Below are positions 42,205 to 53,108 of a stretch of DNA of 64,000 nt, in pieces. A program made the position numbers and the translations under genes. Origin of the DNA: Archaeoglobaceae archaeon (GTDB lineage Archaea; Halobacteriota; Archaeoglobi; Archaeoglobales; Archaeoglobaceae); assembly GCA_027036775.1 (NCBI GenBank), contig JALWDS010000047.1, positions 1 through 64,000 on the forward strand, in the 5' to 3' direction. The stretch's first letter is position 1, and each line of letters begins with the position of its first letter. The notes below the pieces were generated by a model. That model worked only from the letters and a program-made list of their open reading frames with translations, had not been told where the DNA came from and did not search any database.

Positions 42205-44016
42205 ATGCAAAAGCGTGAATGTATTACGATAACCATTTCCGCAATACTATTCGTCTTCGGACTTGTTTTTAAAGGATCGACGGGTTACGCCCTACTCCTT
42301 TTGGCATACCTTTTGGTCGGTTGGAATGTAATTTTTAGTGCTTTAAAGAACCTGAAGGAGGGGAAGATCTTCGATGAGAACACCCTAATGACGGTTGCAA
42401 CCTTGGGAGCTATTGCCATACACGAAATTCCTGAAGCGGTGGCGGTAATGCTTTTTTACAGGATTGGCGAGTTCCTTCAGACTTTGGCTGTTAAAAGGTC
42501 GAGGAGGTCTGTAAGGTCTTTGCTCGAATTGAAACCAACTTTTGCAAACCTCAAGGTTAACGGGGAGGTTAAAAGGGTAAAGCCTGAGGATGTGAAGGTT
42601 GGAGATTCGATTGTCGTTAAACCGGGGGAGAGGATACCTTTGGACGGTGTAGTCGTCGATGGTTCGTCAATCGTTGACACTTCCGCCCTAACTGGGGAGT
42701 CCAAACCAAAGAGGGTGGAGGTTGGAGACGAGGTCCTGTCTGGAATGATCAACCTGAGTGGAACCCTCACGATAAAGGTGACGAAACCGTTTTCGGAATC
42801 CACCGTGTCCAGAATACTGGAACTCGTTGAGAGGGCGAGAAGTAGGAAGGCGAAGGTTGAGAGGTTCATAACGAGATTCGCTCGTTACTACACACCTGCG
42901 GTAATTTTTTTGGCCGTATGTGTAGCGTTTTTACCGCCTCTGATTTTGAAGGAGCCTTTTTCACGTTGGATCTACAGGGCTTTGGTTTTGCTCGTTATAT
43001 CGTGTCCTTGCGCTCTCGTCCTTTCAATTCCCTTAAGCTACTTTGCAAGCGTTGGGAGGTTTGCGAAGGACGGAATTCTCGTCAAGGGTTCGAACTTCAT
43101 AGACCTTACGAGTAGGGCGAGGGTTGTGGCTTTCGACAAGACTGGAACTCTCACGAAGGGAACCTTTAAAGTTGTAGATGTCGTTACAAGGAACGGTTTC
43201 AGTAGGGAGGAGGTTTTGAAGCTCACAGCCTTGGCGGAGTTGAACTCCAATCACCCCATAGCTAAGGCTGTAGTTGAAGCCTACGACGTAAGAGGGCTGG
43301 AAAACCTGATTGAGAGTCACGAAGAGATTGCCGGAATGGGTGTGAGGGCGAGGATCGACGGAAAAACTGTGATAGCCGGAAACGACGCCATGATGCACTT
43401 CGAGGGAATAGAGCACGATACCTGCGATGTCGAAGGGACGGTTGTTCACGTAGCGGTAAACGGCATTTACGCGGGATACTTGAAAGTTTCGGATGAGATA
43501 AAGGAAGAAGCCCCTTACGCAATTTCTGAGCTTAGAAAACTCGGATGCAGGACAGTTATGCTTACAGGTGACGGCGAGGACGTTGCGAGGGAAGTTGCGA
43601 GGAGGTTGGGTATAGAGGAATTTTACGCTGAGCTTTTGCCGATGGACAAGGTTAGGATAGTTCGATCTTTAAAGGAGAACGGTGTAACTCTGTTCGTCGG
43701 AGACGGAATAAACGATGCACCCGTCATAGCTGAGGCGGACGTTGGAGTTGCCATGGGGGCACTCGGAAGTGACGTTGCAATAGAGACTGCGGATGTCGTA
43801 ATAATGGACGACAAGGTATCGAAGATTCCCAAGGCGATCAGACTTTCGAGAAGAACCCGAAACGTCGTGTGGCAGAACGTGGCTTTCATACTGAGTGTAA
43901 AAGGTCTCTTCTTGGCTTTGGGTATCTTGGGCATAGCTACGATGTGGGAGGCGGTCTTTGCGGATGTGGGCGTCTCTTTGATCTCGACCCTCAACTCAAT
44001 CAGACTCTTAAAGTGA
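42205..44016 (+). CDS. P1B-2 type heavy-metal-exporting ATPase (Zn/Cd/Pb)
   Basis: This 603-residue transporter has the CPC metal site in ISCPCALVLSIPL, phosphorylation site DKTGTLTKG, NSNHPIAKA (HP locus) and GDGINDAPVIA. In the last membrane helices are KGLFLALGI and DVGVSLISTLNSIRL; this Lys/Asp pair marks the P1B-2 zinc/cadmium/lead class. There is no N-terminal heavy-metal domain, so it is a minimal version. It is 40 bp downstream of larE and near a DtxR-type regulator, suggesting metal homeostasis. Confidence 0.9.
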   Translation: MQKRECITITISAILFVFGLVFKGSTGYALLLLAYLLVGWNVIFSALKNLKEGKIFDENTLMTVATLGAIAIHEIPEAVAVMLFYRIGEFLQTLAVKRSRRSVRSLLELKPTFANLKVNGEVKRVKPEDVKVGDSIVVKPGERIPLDGVVVDGSSIVDTSALTGESKPKRVEVGDEVLSGMINLSGTLTIKVTKPFSESTVSRILELVERARSRKAKVERFITRFARYYTPAVIFLAVCVAFLPPLILKEPFSRWIYRALVLLVISCPCALVLSIPLSYFASVGRFAKDGILVKGSNFIDLTSRARVVAFDKTGTLTKGTFKVVDVVTRNGFSREEVLKLTALAELNSNHPIAKAVVEAYDVRGLENLIESHEEIAGMGVRARIDGKTVIAGNDAMMHFEGIEHDTCDVEGTVVHVAVNGIYAGYLKVSDEIKEEAPYAISELRKLGCRTVMLTGDGEDVAREVARRLGIEEFYAELLPMDKVRIVRSLKENGVTLFVGDGINDAPVIAEADVGVAMGALGSDVAIETADVVIMDDKVSKIPKAIRLSRRTRNVVWQNVAFILSVKGLFLALGILGIATMWEAVFADVGVSLISTLNSIRLLK

Positions 44017-44086
44017 CCGAAATTTTTATATATCATTTTTGACAGACAAATAAATTGGCTTTCGCAAAACTTAAATAAGATCGACT
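44017..44086 (+). promoter_or_regulatory. Promoter region of gar1-tfb
   Basis: The gap contains TTTTTATATATC at 44024-44035 and a second A+T-rich box CTTAAATAAG at 44070-44079. Either could drive gar1 and tfb. A TTTTTGACAG sequence sits in between. No further structure seen. Confidence 0.4.
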
Positions 44087-44419
44087 ATGAGGCTGAGGAA
44101 GATAGGTAAGGTCAGTCACGTGTCGAAGTCGGGATTCGTAGTCGTGAAAGCTCAAGATTTGCCGAAAATTGGTTCTGAAGTCTGTAACAGAAAACTCGAG
44201 AAGATAGGTTACGTTTACGACATAATCGGTCCCGTAAAGTCACCGTTCATTCTGATCCGTCCGAAGGATAGGAGGTTGCTGAAGAGAATAGATGGTGAGT
44301 TGTTTGTGATTGAGGGGGGTGAGGATTATGGTGGAAAAGGAGAAGGTAAAGGAGGTAGAAAAGGAAAAGGAGAAAGAAAAGGAGGTAGTAAAAGAGGTAG
44401 AAAGGGAAGAGGTAATTGA
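44087..44419 (+). CDS. gar1: H/ACA RNP protein Gar1 with Gly/Lys/Arg-rich tail
   Basis: This 110-residue protein has the Gar1 beta-barrel core ([39 protein letters not shown]) which helps Cbf5 release pseudouridylated RNA. From residue ~77 it has a Gly/Lys/Arg/Glu-rich tail ([14 protein letters not shown] and on), similar to the GAR domains of eukaryotic Gar1 but with lysines. Residues 81-110 are encoded by the same 92 bp that encode the first ~30 residues of TFB in another frame. Gar1-TFB adjacency is common in archaea; the long overlap is not. Confidence 0.88.
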   Translation: MRLRKIGKVSHVSKSGFVVVKAQDLPKIGSEVCNRKLEKIGYVYDIIGPVKSPFILIRPKDRRLLKRIDGELFVIEGGEDYGGKGEGKGGRKGKGERKGGSKRGRKGRGN

Positions 44420-46757
44420 AGTCTGTCCCGAGTGCGGAAGTCCGAGAATAGTTAGAGATTACAAGAGGGGTGAGTTGGTCTGTCAGGATTGCGGTTACGT
44501 CATCGAAGAGAGGTATATCGACTCCGGACCAGAATGGAGAGCTTTTGATAGCGAGCAGAGGGAAAAGAGGAGTAGAGTTGGTGCCCCCATAACCTTCAGC
44601 GTTGATGCGGACGAACCCATCGTGGTGAGATTGAACGGGGAGGTGAAGGTTGTTAAAATCGGGGAACTCGTAGATTCACTGATAGAGAAGAAGTCCAAGG
44701 AGGGTAAGGTTAGAAGGGAGGGAATACTCGAAATTGCGGACGTATCAGATGAAAACTTGGAGGTTGTCGCTTTCGACGAGAATTACAAGTTCTCCTTTAG
44801 GAAAGTTTCCGAGGTTTCAAGGCATCCAGTGGACGAGATGTTTGAAGTTGTCGTTGAGGGGAACAAGAGAGTGAGGGTTACGGGTAGTCACAGCGTTTTC
44901 ACGGTCATAGATAACGAAGTAGTTCCAATAAGGGTTGATCAGTTAAGGAAAGGAGATTTCGTAGTTCTCGCAAGGAGGTTGCCAAGCTTAAATAACGGCG
45001 TTGATAGAATAGACCTTTCGAAGATTGTCAAAAATGCCTACATTCAATTCGAATACGATTTCGAAAATAAAGATTGGAAGAGGAGAGGTAGTGCTCCAGT
45101 AAGTTACGTCCTCGAAAACGGAATAAAGATACCTGAAAACGCAACGATAAGGGTCGGTAGCGGATACAGAGTTCCAGTTTTCTTTAATGTAGATGAGAGG
45201 TTTGCGAGAATACTTGGATACTACCTTGCGGAGGGACACATGAACGACAATAAGATAGTTTTCTCCTTTGGAAAGCACGAAACCGACTACATCAGCGAAG
45301 TTACGAACTACTTTGAGGAACTTGGATTGAATCCTAAGGTTTACGATAAGGGTAGTGCGGTTCAAATCGAGGTAAACAGCAAGCCGTTGGTTGAACTGTT
45401 TAAAGCACTTGGAATCGGAGGTAGGGCGAGAGAGAAGAGAGTCCCTACAATAGTTTACGAAATGCCAGACGAACTCAAGTTGGAGTTCCTCAAAGGATAC
45501 TTCAACGGAGACGGAAACCTCTACGTGAATGAAGGTTACAGCACTTACCAACTCACCGCAGTTTCGTGCAACAAAGAACTCATCAACGACTTGATCTTTT
45601 TGCTTTTACAGCTCGGCATAAACTCGAACTACAACACCGAAAGGATCAAAGGTCACGAAATCGCGGGTCAGTTCGTTGGTGACAGCGTAGCCCACATGCT
45701 TAAGATAACGAATCCAGACTCGATTGCAAAGCTGAAGTATATGGCGAAGGTTATCAGGCAAAAGAAGAAGCCACCGATTGAAGAACTGATACCAGCGCCT
45801 CAAAGATATGCGAAGGAATGGAAATGCAGAAGGAGATTGAGAATTAGCAGAAGCCTTGCATTGAGAATAGCCGAAAAGCACAAGGACGAGAAACTGAGAA
45901 AGATCGCAGAGTCGGACTTTGTCTTCTTGAGGGTTAAAGAGATCAAAAGGGTGAAACCTACGAACGGTTACGCCTACGATCTGTCCGTTCCTAATGCTGA
46001 AAACTTCGTCGCTGGAATGGGATTCGTTTTGCACAACACCATCCACGACAAAGGTTTAACCACGATAATCGACTGGAACAACAAAGACTACTACGGTAAG
46101 GCTATATCCGTCAGGACGAGGGCTCAGTTGTTCAGGCTTAGGAAGTGGCAGAGGAGAATTAGGATTAGCAATGCAACCGAAAGGAATCTCGCGTTCGCTT
46201 TGAGCGAATTGGACAGGATGGCTTCCGCTTTGGGATTGCCCAAGAGCGTTAGGGAAACCGCTGCGGTAATTTACAGAAAGGCCATAGAGAAGAACTTGAT
46301 CAGGGGTAGGAGCATCGAAGGTGTTGTCGCTGCAGCCCTATACGCAGCGTGCAGACAGGCAGGTGTTCCGAGAACTTTGGACGAGATAGCCCAGTATTCG
46401 AGGGTGGACAGGAAGGAGATAGGCAGGACCTACAGGTTCATCGCGAGAGAACTCGGATTGAAGTTGATGCCCACGTCACCAGCGGACTATGTTCCGAGGT
46501 TCTGTGCAGCTTTGGGTTTGAGCGGAGAGGTTCAGAGAAAGGCTATAGAGATAATAAAGAAGGCCGAAGAGAGAGAACTGACGAGCGGTAGAGGTCCTAC
46601 TGGAGTTGCTGCAGCGGCGATATACATAGCTTCGATTCTGTGCGGTGAAAGGAGAACTCAGAGGGAGGTTGCGGAAGTTGCTGGAGTTACCGAAGTGACC
46701 ATAAGAAACAGATACAAGGAGTTGGCCGAAAAGCTTGGAATAGACATAATCCTCTAA
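44328..46757 (+). CDS. tfb: Transcription initiation factor TFB with intein
   Basis: The open frame encodes 809 residues: an N-terminal extein with a K/E-rich leader (~30 residues), zinc ribbon CPECGS and CQDCGY, and B-finger region to RVGAPITF; an intein of 480 residues; then the C-terminal extein [13 protein letters not shown] with two cyclin repeats and a terminal helix-turn-helix. The spliced protein would be 329 residues, as expected for TFB. ATG 44328 is preceded by GGGGGGTGAGG and there is no other usable start before the zinc ribbon, so the 92-bp overlap with gar1 is real. It recruits RNA polymerase to TBP-bound promoters. Confidence 0.93.
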   Translation: MVEKEKVKEVEKEKEKEKEVVKEVEREEVIEVCPECGSPRIVRDYKRGELVCQDCGYVIEERYIDSGPEWRAFDSEQREKRSRVGAPITFSVDADEPIVVRLNGEVKVVKIGELVDSLIEKKSKEGKVRREGILEIADVSDENLEVVAFDENYKFSFRKVSEVSRHPVDEMFEVVVEGNKRVRVTGSHSVFTVIDNEVVPIRVDQLRKGDFVVLARRLPSLNNGVDRIDLSKIVKNAYIQFEYDFENKDWKRRGSAPVSYVLENGIKIPENATIRVGSGYRVPVFFNVDERFARILGYYLAEGHMNDNKIVFSFGKHETDYISEVTNYFEELGLNPKVYDKGSAVQIEVNSKPLVELFKALGIGGRAREKRVPTIVYEMPDELKLEFLKGYFNGDGNLYVNEGYSTYQLTAVSCNKELINDLIFLLLQLGINSNYNTERIKGHEIAGQFVGDSVAHMLKITNPDSIAKLKYMAKVIRQKKKPPIEELIPAPQRYAKEWKCRRRLRISRSLALRIAEKHKDEKLRKIAESDFVFLRVKEIKRVKPTNGYAYDLSVPNAENFVAGMGFVLHNTIHDKGLTTIIDWNNKDYYGKAISVRTRAQLFRLRKWQRRIRISNATERNLAFALSELDRMASALGLPKSVRETAAVIYRKAIEKNLIRGRSIEGVVAAALYAACRQAGVPRTLDEIAQYSRVDRKEIGRTYRFIARELGLKLMPTSPADYVPRFCAALGLSGEVQRKAIEIIKKAEERELTSGRGPTGVAAAAIYIASILCGERRTQREVAEVAGVTEVTIRNRYKELAEKLGIDIIL
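44598..46037 (+). mobile_element. TFB intein with LAGLIDADG homing endonuclease
   Basis: The intein starts at Ser1 ([19 protein letters not shown]) after RVGAPITF and ends with FVLHN before Thr+1 of TIHDKG. Splicing blocks are present: block [12 protein letters not shown]-terminal blocks [17 protein letters not shown] and GFVLHN. Two LAGLIDADG helices, [12 protein letters not shown] and [13 protein letters not shown], mark an embedded dodecapeptide endonuclease. Length 480 residues. The insertion point lies in the conserved VGAP-T/TIHDKG linker of TFB. The Ser1 start instead of Cys and Thr+1 are both acceptable splice residues. Confidence 0.93.
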
Positions 46758-46800
46758 TTTCTCTTAATTTTATTAAATTTAAATAATTTTTATTAATCAT
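46758..46800 (+). terminator. T-rich termination region after tfb
   Basis: The 93-bp gap between tfb and the chelatase gene is strongly A+T rich. The first part has several T-runs (TTTCTC, AATTTTATT, AATTTTTATT) on the plus strand, which is typical of archaeal terminators. The second half may hold the chelatase promoter (GTATAAATT at 46801-46809). Confidence 0.4.
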
Positions 46801-46850
46801 GTATAAATTCTTCAGCAAATGTTTTAAGCATAGCATACACTTTCATCAAT

Positions 46851-49800
46851 ATGACACAACAAGAAGTTTCGATTTCTCTGTTCACGACTAAAACTTCGCT
46901 CAAAACCTTTGCAAAGGCTTTAGATGACCTTTCAAATGAGATCGGCGTGAGAATAAACTTAGAGATACACTACCACGGAGATTGGAACGCCCGCGATGTC
47001 GATGCGAAGAGGTTACGTAGATCAATTTTGAATTCGGACATAATTCTACTCGACATTAGAAGTGGAGTCCCAGAGTTCGTTGCGGACATCGTTGAAAAGT
47101 CAAAGGCCAAGGTGGTAGTTCCTCTCGTTCCCGCGACTCCTGGAGTTGTATCGCTATTGAGACTGGGAAATTTCAGTGGAAAAGTAATCGCTAAAAGAAT
47201 GGAGGGTAATGAACAAAAGGATCTCAGAAAAACGTTCAAGATCGTAGGTGCCATCGAGAAGGTGGGGTCAATCCTGCCGATAGGATCGTTGAGACATTAT
47301 AAGAACTGGATATTGCTAACGAAATACTGGGCTTATTGGGGTGAGGAAAACTTAAAGAATATGTTGAAGCTGATTTTATCGGAGTATTTTGGATTTCGCA
47401 TTAAATACGATAAGCCAGTTGAGTGGGGTAGTCTAACCTTCTGGGACAGCGAGGTCGGGTTTTACGAGGATCCGAAAATGAGAAGGCCAGCTGTGGCGAT
47501 ATTTATGTATTCTGGAATGCACTTCGAGCAAAATGTTCCCGTAGCCTTAGAACTCAAAAGGTATCTGGAAGAGAACGGGATAAACGTAATCTGTGTCGTT
47601 GGTGGTGTTACGGAAAGTTTGCTCGAGCAAGTGAAGATGTTTGAAAAGATCGATGTTGATGCGGTTGTTAACCTTCAGTGGTTTCTGATAAACGGCGGGC
47701 CTTACGGAGGTCCGTTAGAGCCGACGAGGGAAATCTTCCTGAAAAAGGGATTCCTGCTATTCAACGGGCTGATCATGTATATGAACAGGGTTTCGAGGTG
47801 GCTTAAGGATGACAGGGGATTGCTTCCAATCGAAACAGTTGCAGGAGTAATGCTTCCTGAAATGGATGGTGCCATAGAACCTATCCCCTCCGCTGGACTT
47901 GACGACAGCGATTTGAGCGAGATAGTCGTTATTGAAGACAGAATCGAGAGAAAAGCTAAGAGAATAGCGAACTGGATAAGGCTGAGATACAAGAAACCCG
48001 AAGAAAGGAGAGTTGCCTTAATCATTTACAACTACCCGCCGGGCGAGCACAACGTGGGAAGCGCTTCCTACTTAGACACGCTCAAGAGCGTGGAAGTTCT
48101 GCTCAAGGCTATGAAAGATAGGGGATACGATGTTGATGTCTTGTCTAAGGACGAGTTGAAGAAGAGGATACCGTTCCTCACGAATTCACCGATGTGGTCG
48201 GAACATGAGGGCTTAACGTTAGATTTGAAGGAATATATAAAGTATTTCAATAAAATAGGCGGTAAGGAGAAGGTCATCAAAGCGTGGGGAGAACCGCCAG
48301 GAAACGTGAACGTTTCGGACGGGAAGTTTGCGATTCCGGGAATCGTCCTTGGAAAAGTTTTCGTCGGAGTTCAACCGCCAAGAGGAGGGCACGAAAAGAT
48401 TTACGAGGAGGATAAAGTCTATCACTCCAAAGATCTGCCACCCCACCACCAATACGTAGCCTTCTATTACTGGCTGAGAAACGTGTTCAAAGCTGATGTG
48501 ATCGTCCATTTGGGAACCCACGGAACACTTGAGTTCATGCCCGGCAAAGAAATAGGGTTAACTAAGGATTGCTGGCCCGACGTTTTGATTGGCGATGTTC
48601 CGCACGTTTACGTTTACCACGTAACAAATCCCTCGGAAATGGCGATAGCGAAAAGAAGAGGTTACGCTTACGTAATAACCCACGGCACACCTCCCTTCGC
48701 AAATGCGGAACTCTATGGTGAATATGCAGAAATTGAGAGGTTGCTTAAGGAATACGAAGAAACCGAAGATGAGAGCAGGGAAGTGATTAAAAAGATGATA
48801 GAAGAGAAGTGCAAGTCTTTAAACTTGGATGTGAAGTTTGAGGAGCTCAAGGACTACATATACGAGATGAAGATGGCTGTTATACCGAAAGGTTTGCACG
48901 TTCTCGGCGATAGGTGGAGCGATGATGAAATAATCGACTACCTGCTTTTCGTTCTAAGGAAGGATGGAGAAGTTAAGTCCCTTCACAGGCTGATAGCCGA
49001 AGAGAGGGGGTTGGATTACGAAAGTATAGATGAGGCAACCTTCTACGAAATCGAGAGTGAGGCAAGGGAGCTCTTAGCTAAAGCTATGCGTGGGGAATTC
49101 CCGAGGAAGAGGGAGTTAAAGAAGACTCTTGAATACGCGTTGGATTTAGCTGAGAGGATAAGAAGGAGCAACGAGATCGGCGGAATCTTGAGAGCTTTGG
49201 ATGGATTGTATGTGGAACCAAGGGTAGCAGGAGATCCCGTAAGAACCCCTGAAGTCTTTCCGACGGGAAGTCACGGCTACACATTCGATGCCCGACTGAT
49301 TCCGTCCGAAGGAGCCATTATTAGAGGGGCTAAGATTGCGGAGGAGACGATAAAGAAATACTACGAGAAGCACGGAAGGTATCCTGAGAGCGTGGCATTG
49401 GTTCTCTGGGGTTTTGAGACCGCTCAGACGAGGGGAGAGACTATCGGGCAGATACTCCATTACTTGGGAGTAAGATTGGTTAGAAGGCAGGGACCGTGGG
49501 CTCCAGAGCTTGAGCTTATCCCGATAGATAAGCTTGGAAGACCGAGAATTGATGTCGTTGTTACGATATGCGGAATATTCAGGGACATATTCCCGAACCT
49601 AATTGAATTGATAGACAGGGCTGTGAGGATGGTTGCTGATGCGGATGAGGATCCGAAAGTAAACTACGTTAGGAAGCACTACTTGGAGGACGGAACTACG
49701 TTTAGAATATTCGGTCCAAAGCCGGGAGCTTACAACACGAGATTGACGGATGTTATAGAGAGTTCGAAGTGGGAGAGCGAGAAGGAGCTCGTTGAGATTT

Positions 49801-50408
49801 ATCTTGGTGACATGATGTATGCTTACGGCGAAGATGTCCACGGAAGAGAGGCATCAAGGGAGTTGCTTAACGGTTTAAAGAGGGTTGAGATGGTTTGTCA
49901 GATAAGAAGCTCGACTGAATACGAGATAACGGATTTGGATCACTATTACGAGTTCTTCGGAGGCCTGAAGAAGACTGTGGAGTCAATTAGAGGACGGAAG
50001 ATAGAATCTTACTGGATTGACACTCTTAGCCATAGAATAAGGATGAGGTCGAGCGATGAAGCTATAGGATTTGCGGTAAGAACGAGAATATTAAATCCGA
50101 AGTGGGTTGAAGAGATGCTTAAACATGGCTACGATGGGGCGAGGGAGATAGCGAAGAGGGTGGAGTATCTTTTGGGACATTCAGCTCTAACGGGGGTAGA
50201 GAGCTGGGTTTGGGACAAAGTGTGGGAGACCTATATACTTAACGATGACGTCAGAGAAAAGATCGCGAGGGAGAATCCATGGGCCTTGTATGAGATTACG
50301 AAGAGGTTGTATGAAGCACACAAGAGGAATTACTGGAAGGCGGATAGTGAGAAGTTAGAGAAACTTAGGGAGGTAGCTGGAGAAATTGAAGCCTTACTGG
50401 AGGTGTAG
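46851..50408 (+). CDS. CobN/BchH-type metal chelatase large subunit
   Basis: This 1185-residue protein is the tetrapyrrole-binding subunit of an ATP-dependent metal chelatase. Typical stretches are [41 protein letters not shown]-region replaced by [63 protein letters not shown] and the late FFGGL. Length is close to CobN. The metal could be cobalt for cobalamin; related subunits act in nickel or magnesium insertion, so specificity is not settled. No cobS or cobT is present; the ATPase is the fused ChlI-ChlD next door. Codon use looks slightly more A+T rich than neighbours. Confidence 0.88.
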   Translation: MTQQEVSISLFTTKTSLKTFAKALDDLSNEIGVRINLEIHYHGDWNARDVDAKRLRRSILNSDIILLDIRSGVPEFVADIVEKSKAKVVVPLVPATPGVVSLLRLGNFSGKVIAKRMEGNEQKDLRKTFKIVGAIEKVGSILPIGSLRHYKNWILLTKYWAYWGEENLKNMLKLILSEYFGFRIKYDKPVEWGSLTFWDSEVGFYEDPKMRRPAVAIFMYSGMHFEQNVPVALELKRYLEENGINVICVVGGVTESLLEQVKMFEKIDVDAVVNLQWFLINGGPYGGPLEPTREIFLKKGFLLFNGLIMYMNRVSRWLKDDRGLLPIETVAGVMLPEMDGAIEPIPSAGLDDSDLSEIVVIEDRIERKAKRIANWIRLRYKKPEERRVALIIYNYPPGEHNVGSASYLDTLKSVEVLLKAMKDRGYDVDVLSKDELKKRIPFLTNSPMWSEHEGLTLDLKEYIKYFNKIGGKEKVIKAWGEPPGNVNVSDGKFAIPGIVLGKVFVGVQPPRGGHEKIYEEDKVYHSKDLPPHHQYVAFYYWLRNVFKADVIVHLGTHGTLEFMPGKEIGLTKDCWPDVLIGDVPHVYVYHVTNPSEMAIAKRRGYAYVITHGTPPFANAELYGEYAEIERLLKEYEETEDESREVIKKMIEEKCKSLNLDVKFEELKDYIYEMKMAVIPKGLHVLGDRWSDDEIIDYLLFVLRKDGEVKSLHRLIAEERGLDYESIDEATFYEIESEARELLAKAMRGEFPRKRELKKTLEYALDLAERIRRSNEIGGILRALDGLYVEPRVAGDPVRTPEVFPTGSHGYTFDARLIPSEGAIIRGAKIAEETIKKYYEKHGRYPESVALVLWGFETAQTRGETIGQILHYLGVRLVRRQGPWAPELELIPIDKLGRPRIDVVVTICGIFRDIFPNLIELIDRAVRMVADADEDPKVNYVRKHYLEDGTTFRIFGPKPGAYNTRLTDVIESSKWESEKELVEIYLGDMMYAYGEDVHGREASRELLNGLKRVEMVCQIRSSTEYEITDLDHYYEFFGGLKKTVESIRGRKIESYWIDTLSHRIRMRSSDEAIGFAVRTRILNPKWVEEMLKHGYDGAREIAKRVEYLLGHSALTGVESWVWDKVWETYILNDDVREKIARENPWALYEITKRLYEAHKRNYWKADSEKLEKLREVAGEIEALLEV

Positions 50409-50412
50409 CGGT

Positions 50413-52254
50413 ATGATCTTCCCGTTCACCGCAATAGTAGGTCAGGAAAAAGCCAAACTCGCTTTGCTCTGTAACGCTGTAAATCCAGCCATAGGTGGTG
50501 TTTTGCTCAGCGGTGATAAGGGAACAGGTAAATCGACGATGGTCAGAGCATTAGCTGATGTCCTGCCGGAGATAGAGGTGGTGAAGGGTTGTCCGTTCAA
50601 CTGTAACCCACACAACGAACTCGAGATGTGCGAAGCTTGCAGAGAGAAAGCGAAGAAGGGAGAAATCGATGTGGAGAAGAGGAGGATGAGAGTCGTCGAC
50701 TTACCGCTCAGCGTTACCGTCGATAGACTTGTAGGAACCATAGATATAGAAAAAGCACTTAAAGAAGGTATAAGGGCGTTACAGCCCGGAATACTGGCTG
50801 AAGCGAACAGAAACATACTCTACATCGATGAGGTAAACCTGCTCGACGACTACATAGCGGACATTTTACTCGATGTTGCTGCGATGGGTCGAAATATTAT
50901 AGAAAGAGAGGGAATAAGCCTATCGCACCCGTCGAGGTTTATACTTGTCGGTAGCATGAATCCCGAAGAAGGTGAGCTGAGACCGCAGATACTCGACAGA
51001 TTTGGATTGTTCGTAAAAATAGAGGTATCAAACAACGTGGAAGACAGAGTTGAAATTGTTAAAAGGGTTGAGGAGTTTCAATCTGATCCCGTAGGATTCA
51101 GAAAGAAGTTCGAGAAAAAGCAGAAAGAGTTGAGAGAAAAGATAATAAAAGCCAGAGAGATCGTTAATAAGGTTACGATCGACGAAGACCTACTCAGGAC
51201 TCTTGCGAAAATACTGATAGAGAATAACGTGAGAACGCACAGAGCCGAAATTGTAACTGTCAGAACCGCGAAGGCTATTGCTGCATTAGATGGGAGGAAG
51301 AAGGTCTCTCTTGAAGATTTGAATAGAGCCATGGAGTTAACGCTACCGCACAGAATGAAACTGAGACCTTTCGAGCAACAGACATTGCCTAAGTTGCGGA
51401 GTGAGGAGCTTAAAGATGAATATGCAAACGGTGGAAAGGGAAAAAGCGAATGTTTAAGCACGGAAAAGAGCTTCGATCCTGTAGATGTGGGTATAGATTT
51501 TGATCCAATATCGAAGAATTCAAATGGATTAAAGACGTTTAGAGGGTCGAGGAGAGAAAGAGCTACCGTGATAGGTTTTCCGCACGGGTATCCGATATCT
51601 TACGTTCCATTTAACGGACCATTTAACGGAAGCTCGGATATAGATTTGGTGGCAACGATAAGGGCTTCGATCTTGAATGGAAAAAATATCGGCGAAAGTC
51701 TAATGGTGAGGGTCAGGAAGGTCAGAGTTCCAAGGCTTACTGTCATAATGCTCGATTCCAGTGGGAGTATGGTTGCCAAGAAGAGAATACGCATAGCGAA
51801 GGGCGTTGCAAAGGAAATAGTAGAGAACAGCTACGTTAGGCGAGATTCAGTGGCTCTCATAGTTTTCAGGGGCGATGAAGCGCAGGTGCTGGTTCCTCCA
51901 ACCAGAAAGTATTCAGCCATACTCGATGCGCTCATTAACGTTAAAACGGGAGGGAAAACACCTCTTCCGTCGGCACTTCAGAAACTTCTGATTTTATCGA
52001 GAAGTTTTAGAATGAAGAACAAGAACGCCGTCGTTAACTGTGTCTTGATCTCCGACGGAAAGGCGAACGTGCCGATTTTTAAGTCTGTAAAGGATGAGAT
52101 AGTTACACTGGCAGAAGCTATTAAAAGGAGCAAAGTTAGGTTCGAAATATACGATACGAGAGAACCTTTCGATCCAACTCCAAGTTACATATCCACCCTG
52201 TCAGAGATCATTCAGGCTCGTATCATAAAACCGAACTCCCGCGTAGTTTTTTAA
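50413..52254 (+). CDS. Fused ChlI-ChlD type AAA+ ATPase/VWA chelatase subunit
   Basis: This 613-residue protein joins an N-terminal AAA+ ATPase ([17 protein letters not shown], Walker [11 protein letters not shown], Walker [12 protein letters not shown], sensor [14 protein letters not shown]) and a C-terminal von Willebrand A domain with MIDAS motif [13 protein letters not shown] and the RGD-like [14 protein letters not shown]. In most chelatases these are two proteins or are joined, as here, in archaea. It provides ATP-driven remodelling for the CobN-like subunit. ATG 50413 is 4 bp after the CobN stop. The proline/acid-rich linker usual in ChlD is short. Confidence 0.9.
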   Translation: MIFPFTAIVGQEKAKLALLCNAVNPAIGGVLLSGDKGTGKSTMVRALADVLPEIEVVKGCPFNCNPHNELEMCEACREKAKKGEIDVEKRRMRVVDLPLSVTVDRLVGTIDIEKALKEGIRALQPGILAEANRNILYIDEVNLLDDYIADILLDVAAMGRNIIEREGISLSHPSRFILVGSMNPEEGELRPQILDRFGLFVKIEVSNNVEDRVEIVKRVEEFQSDPVGFRKKFEKKQKELREKIIKAREIVNKVTIDEDLLRTLAKILIENNVRTHRAEIVTVRTAKAIAALDGRKKVSLEDLNRAMELTLPHRMKLRPFEQQTLPKLRSEELKDEYANGGKGKSECLSTEKSFDPVDVGIDFDPISKNSNGLKTFRGSRRERATVIGFPHGYPISYVPFNGPFNGSSDIDLVATIRASILNGKNIGESLMVRVRKVRVPRLTVIMLDSSGSMVAKKRIRIAKGVAKEIVENSYVRRDSVALIVFRGDEAQVLVPPTRKYSAILDALINVKTGGKTPLPSALQKLLILSRSFRMKNKNAVVNCVLISDGKANVPIFKSVKDEIVTLAEAIKRSKVRFEIYDTREPFDPTPSYISTLSEIIQARIIKPNSRVVF

Positions 52255-52291
52255 AGCAAACGTTTAAATTCAAAATAGACCATTTCCCTCA

Positions 52292-53104
52292 ATGAGCGAA
52301 GATAGGCTGATAATTAAGAGAGAGGGTTACCCTTCTCCGGGTGAAATTGTAATAGGGACGGTTACGAGGGTGATGGACTTTGGAGCTTTCGTATCTCTTG
52401 ACGAATACGAGGGAAAGGAGGGAATGGTGCACATAAGCGAAGTCGCACCGGGATGGATAAAGGACATAAGGGATCACGTGAAGAAGGGACAGAAGGTCGT
52501 TTGCAAGGTTTTGAGCGTTAATCCCAAGAGAGGTCACATAGACCTGTCAATAAAAGACGTTACCGAAAGGCAGAAGAGGGAGAAGTGGCAGGAGTGGAAG
52601 AACGAACTCAAGGCTTTTAAGTGGCTCGAAATAATAGGTGAAAAGCTTGGTTTGAGTAGAGAAAAGCTTGTAGAAATTGGGAAAAAGCTTTTGAAGGAAT
52701 ACGACAGCGTTTACGAGGCTTTCGTTGAGTGTGCATACGAGGGTTACGAGGTTCTGGCCAAGGTAGTTGGGGAGGATTTCGCGAAGGAGATGGCCGAAAT
52801 TGCGAGGGAGAACATCAAACCGCCGAGGGTCAAGGTTAGGGGATACTTCGAACTGAAAAGCTACGCCGGTGACGGAGTTGAAAGGATAAAGAAGGCTTTG
52901 ATGAAGGCCTACGACATCATAAAGAAGTTCCCAAACGTTAAAGCGGAGATAGAGTATGTAGGAGCGCCGAGATACAGGATAATCCTCGAAGCGGACGACT
53001 ACAAAGTTGCAGAAAAGGCTCTAAAAAGCGTTGTTGACGGCGTTTTAAAAACGATAAAGAGGTTGGGAGGAGAGGGGGAGTTCGTTAGGGAACACATAGG
53101 GTGA
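52292..53104 (+). CDS. eif2a: Translation initiation factor aIF2 alpha subunit
   Basis: This 270-residue factor has an S1 domain (GEIVIGTVTRVMDFGAFVSL, EGMVHISEVAPGWIKDIRDH, RGHIDLSIKDV), a helical domain and a C-terminal alpha-beta domain (RIILEADDYKVAEKAL). It is part of the trimeric aIF2 that brings Met-tRNA to the small subunit. An A+T-rich promoter-like sequence AAATTC lies before its ATG. It is followed at 4 bp by a MetE-like gene; the usual Nop10 neighbour is absent. Confidence 0.95.
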   Translation: MSEDRLIIKREGYPSPGEIVIGTVTRVMDFGAFVSLDEYEGKEGMVHISEVAPGWIKDIRDHVKKGQKVVCKVLSVNPKRGHIDLSIKDVTERQKREKWQEWKNELKAFKWLEIIGEKLGLSREKLVEIGKKLLKEYDSVYEAFVECAYEGYEVLAKVVGEDFAKEMAEIARENIKPPRVKVRGYFELKSYAGDGVERIKKALMKAYDIIKKFPNVKAEIEYVGAPRYRIILEADDYKVAEKALKSVVDGVLKTIKRLGGEGEFVREHIG

Positions 53105-53108
53105 TGCC

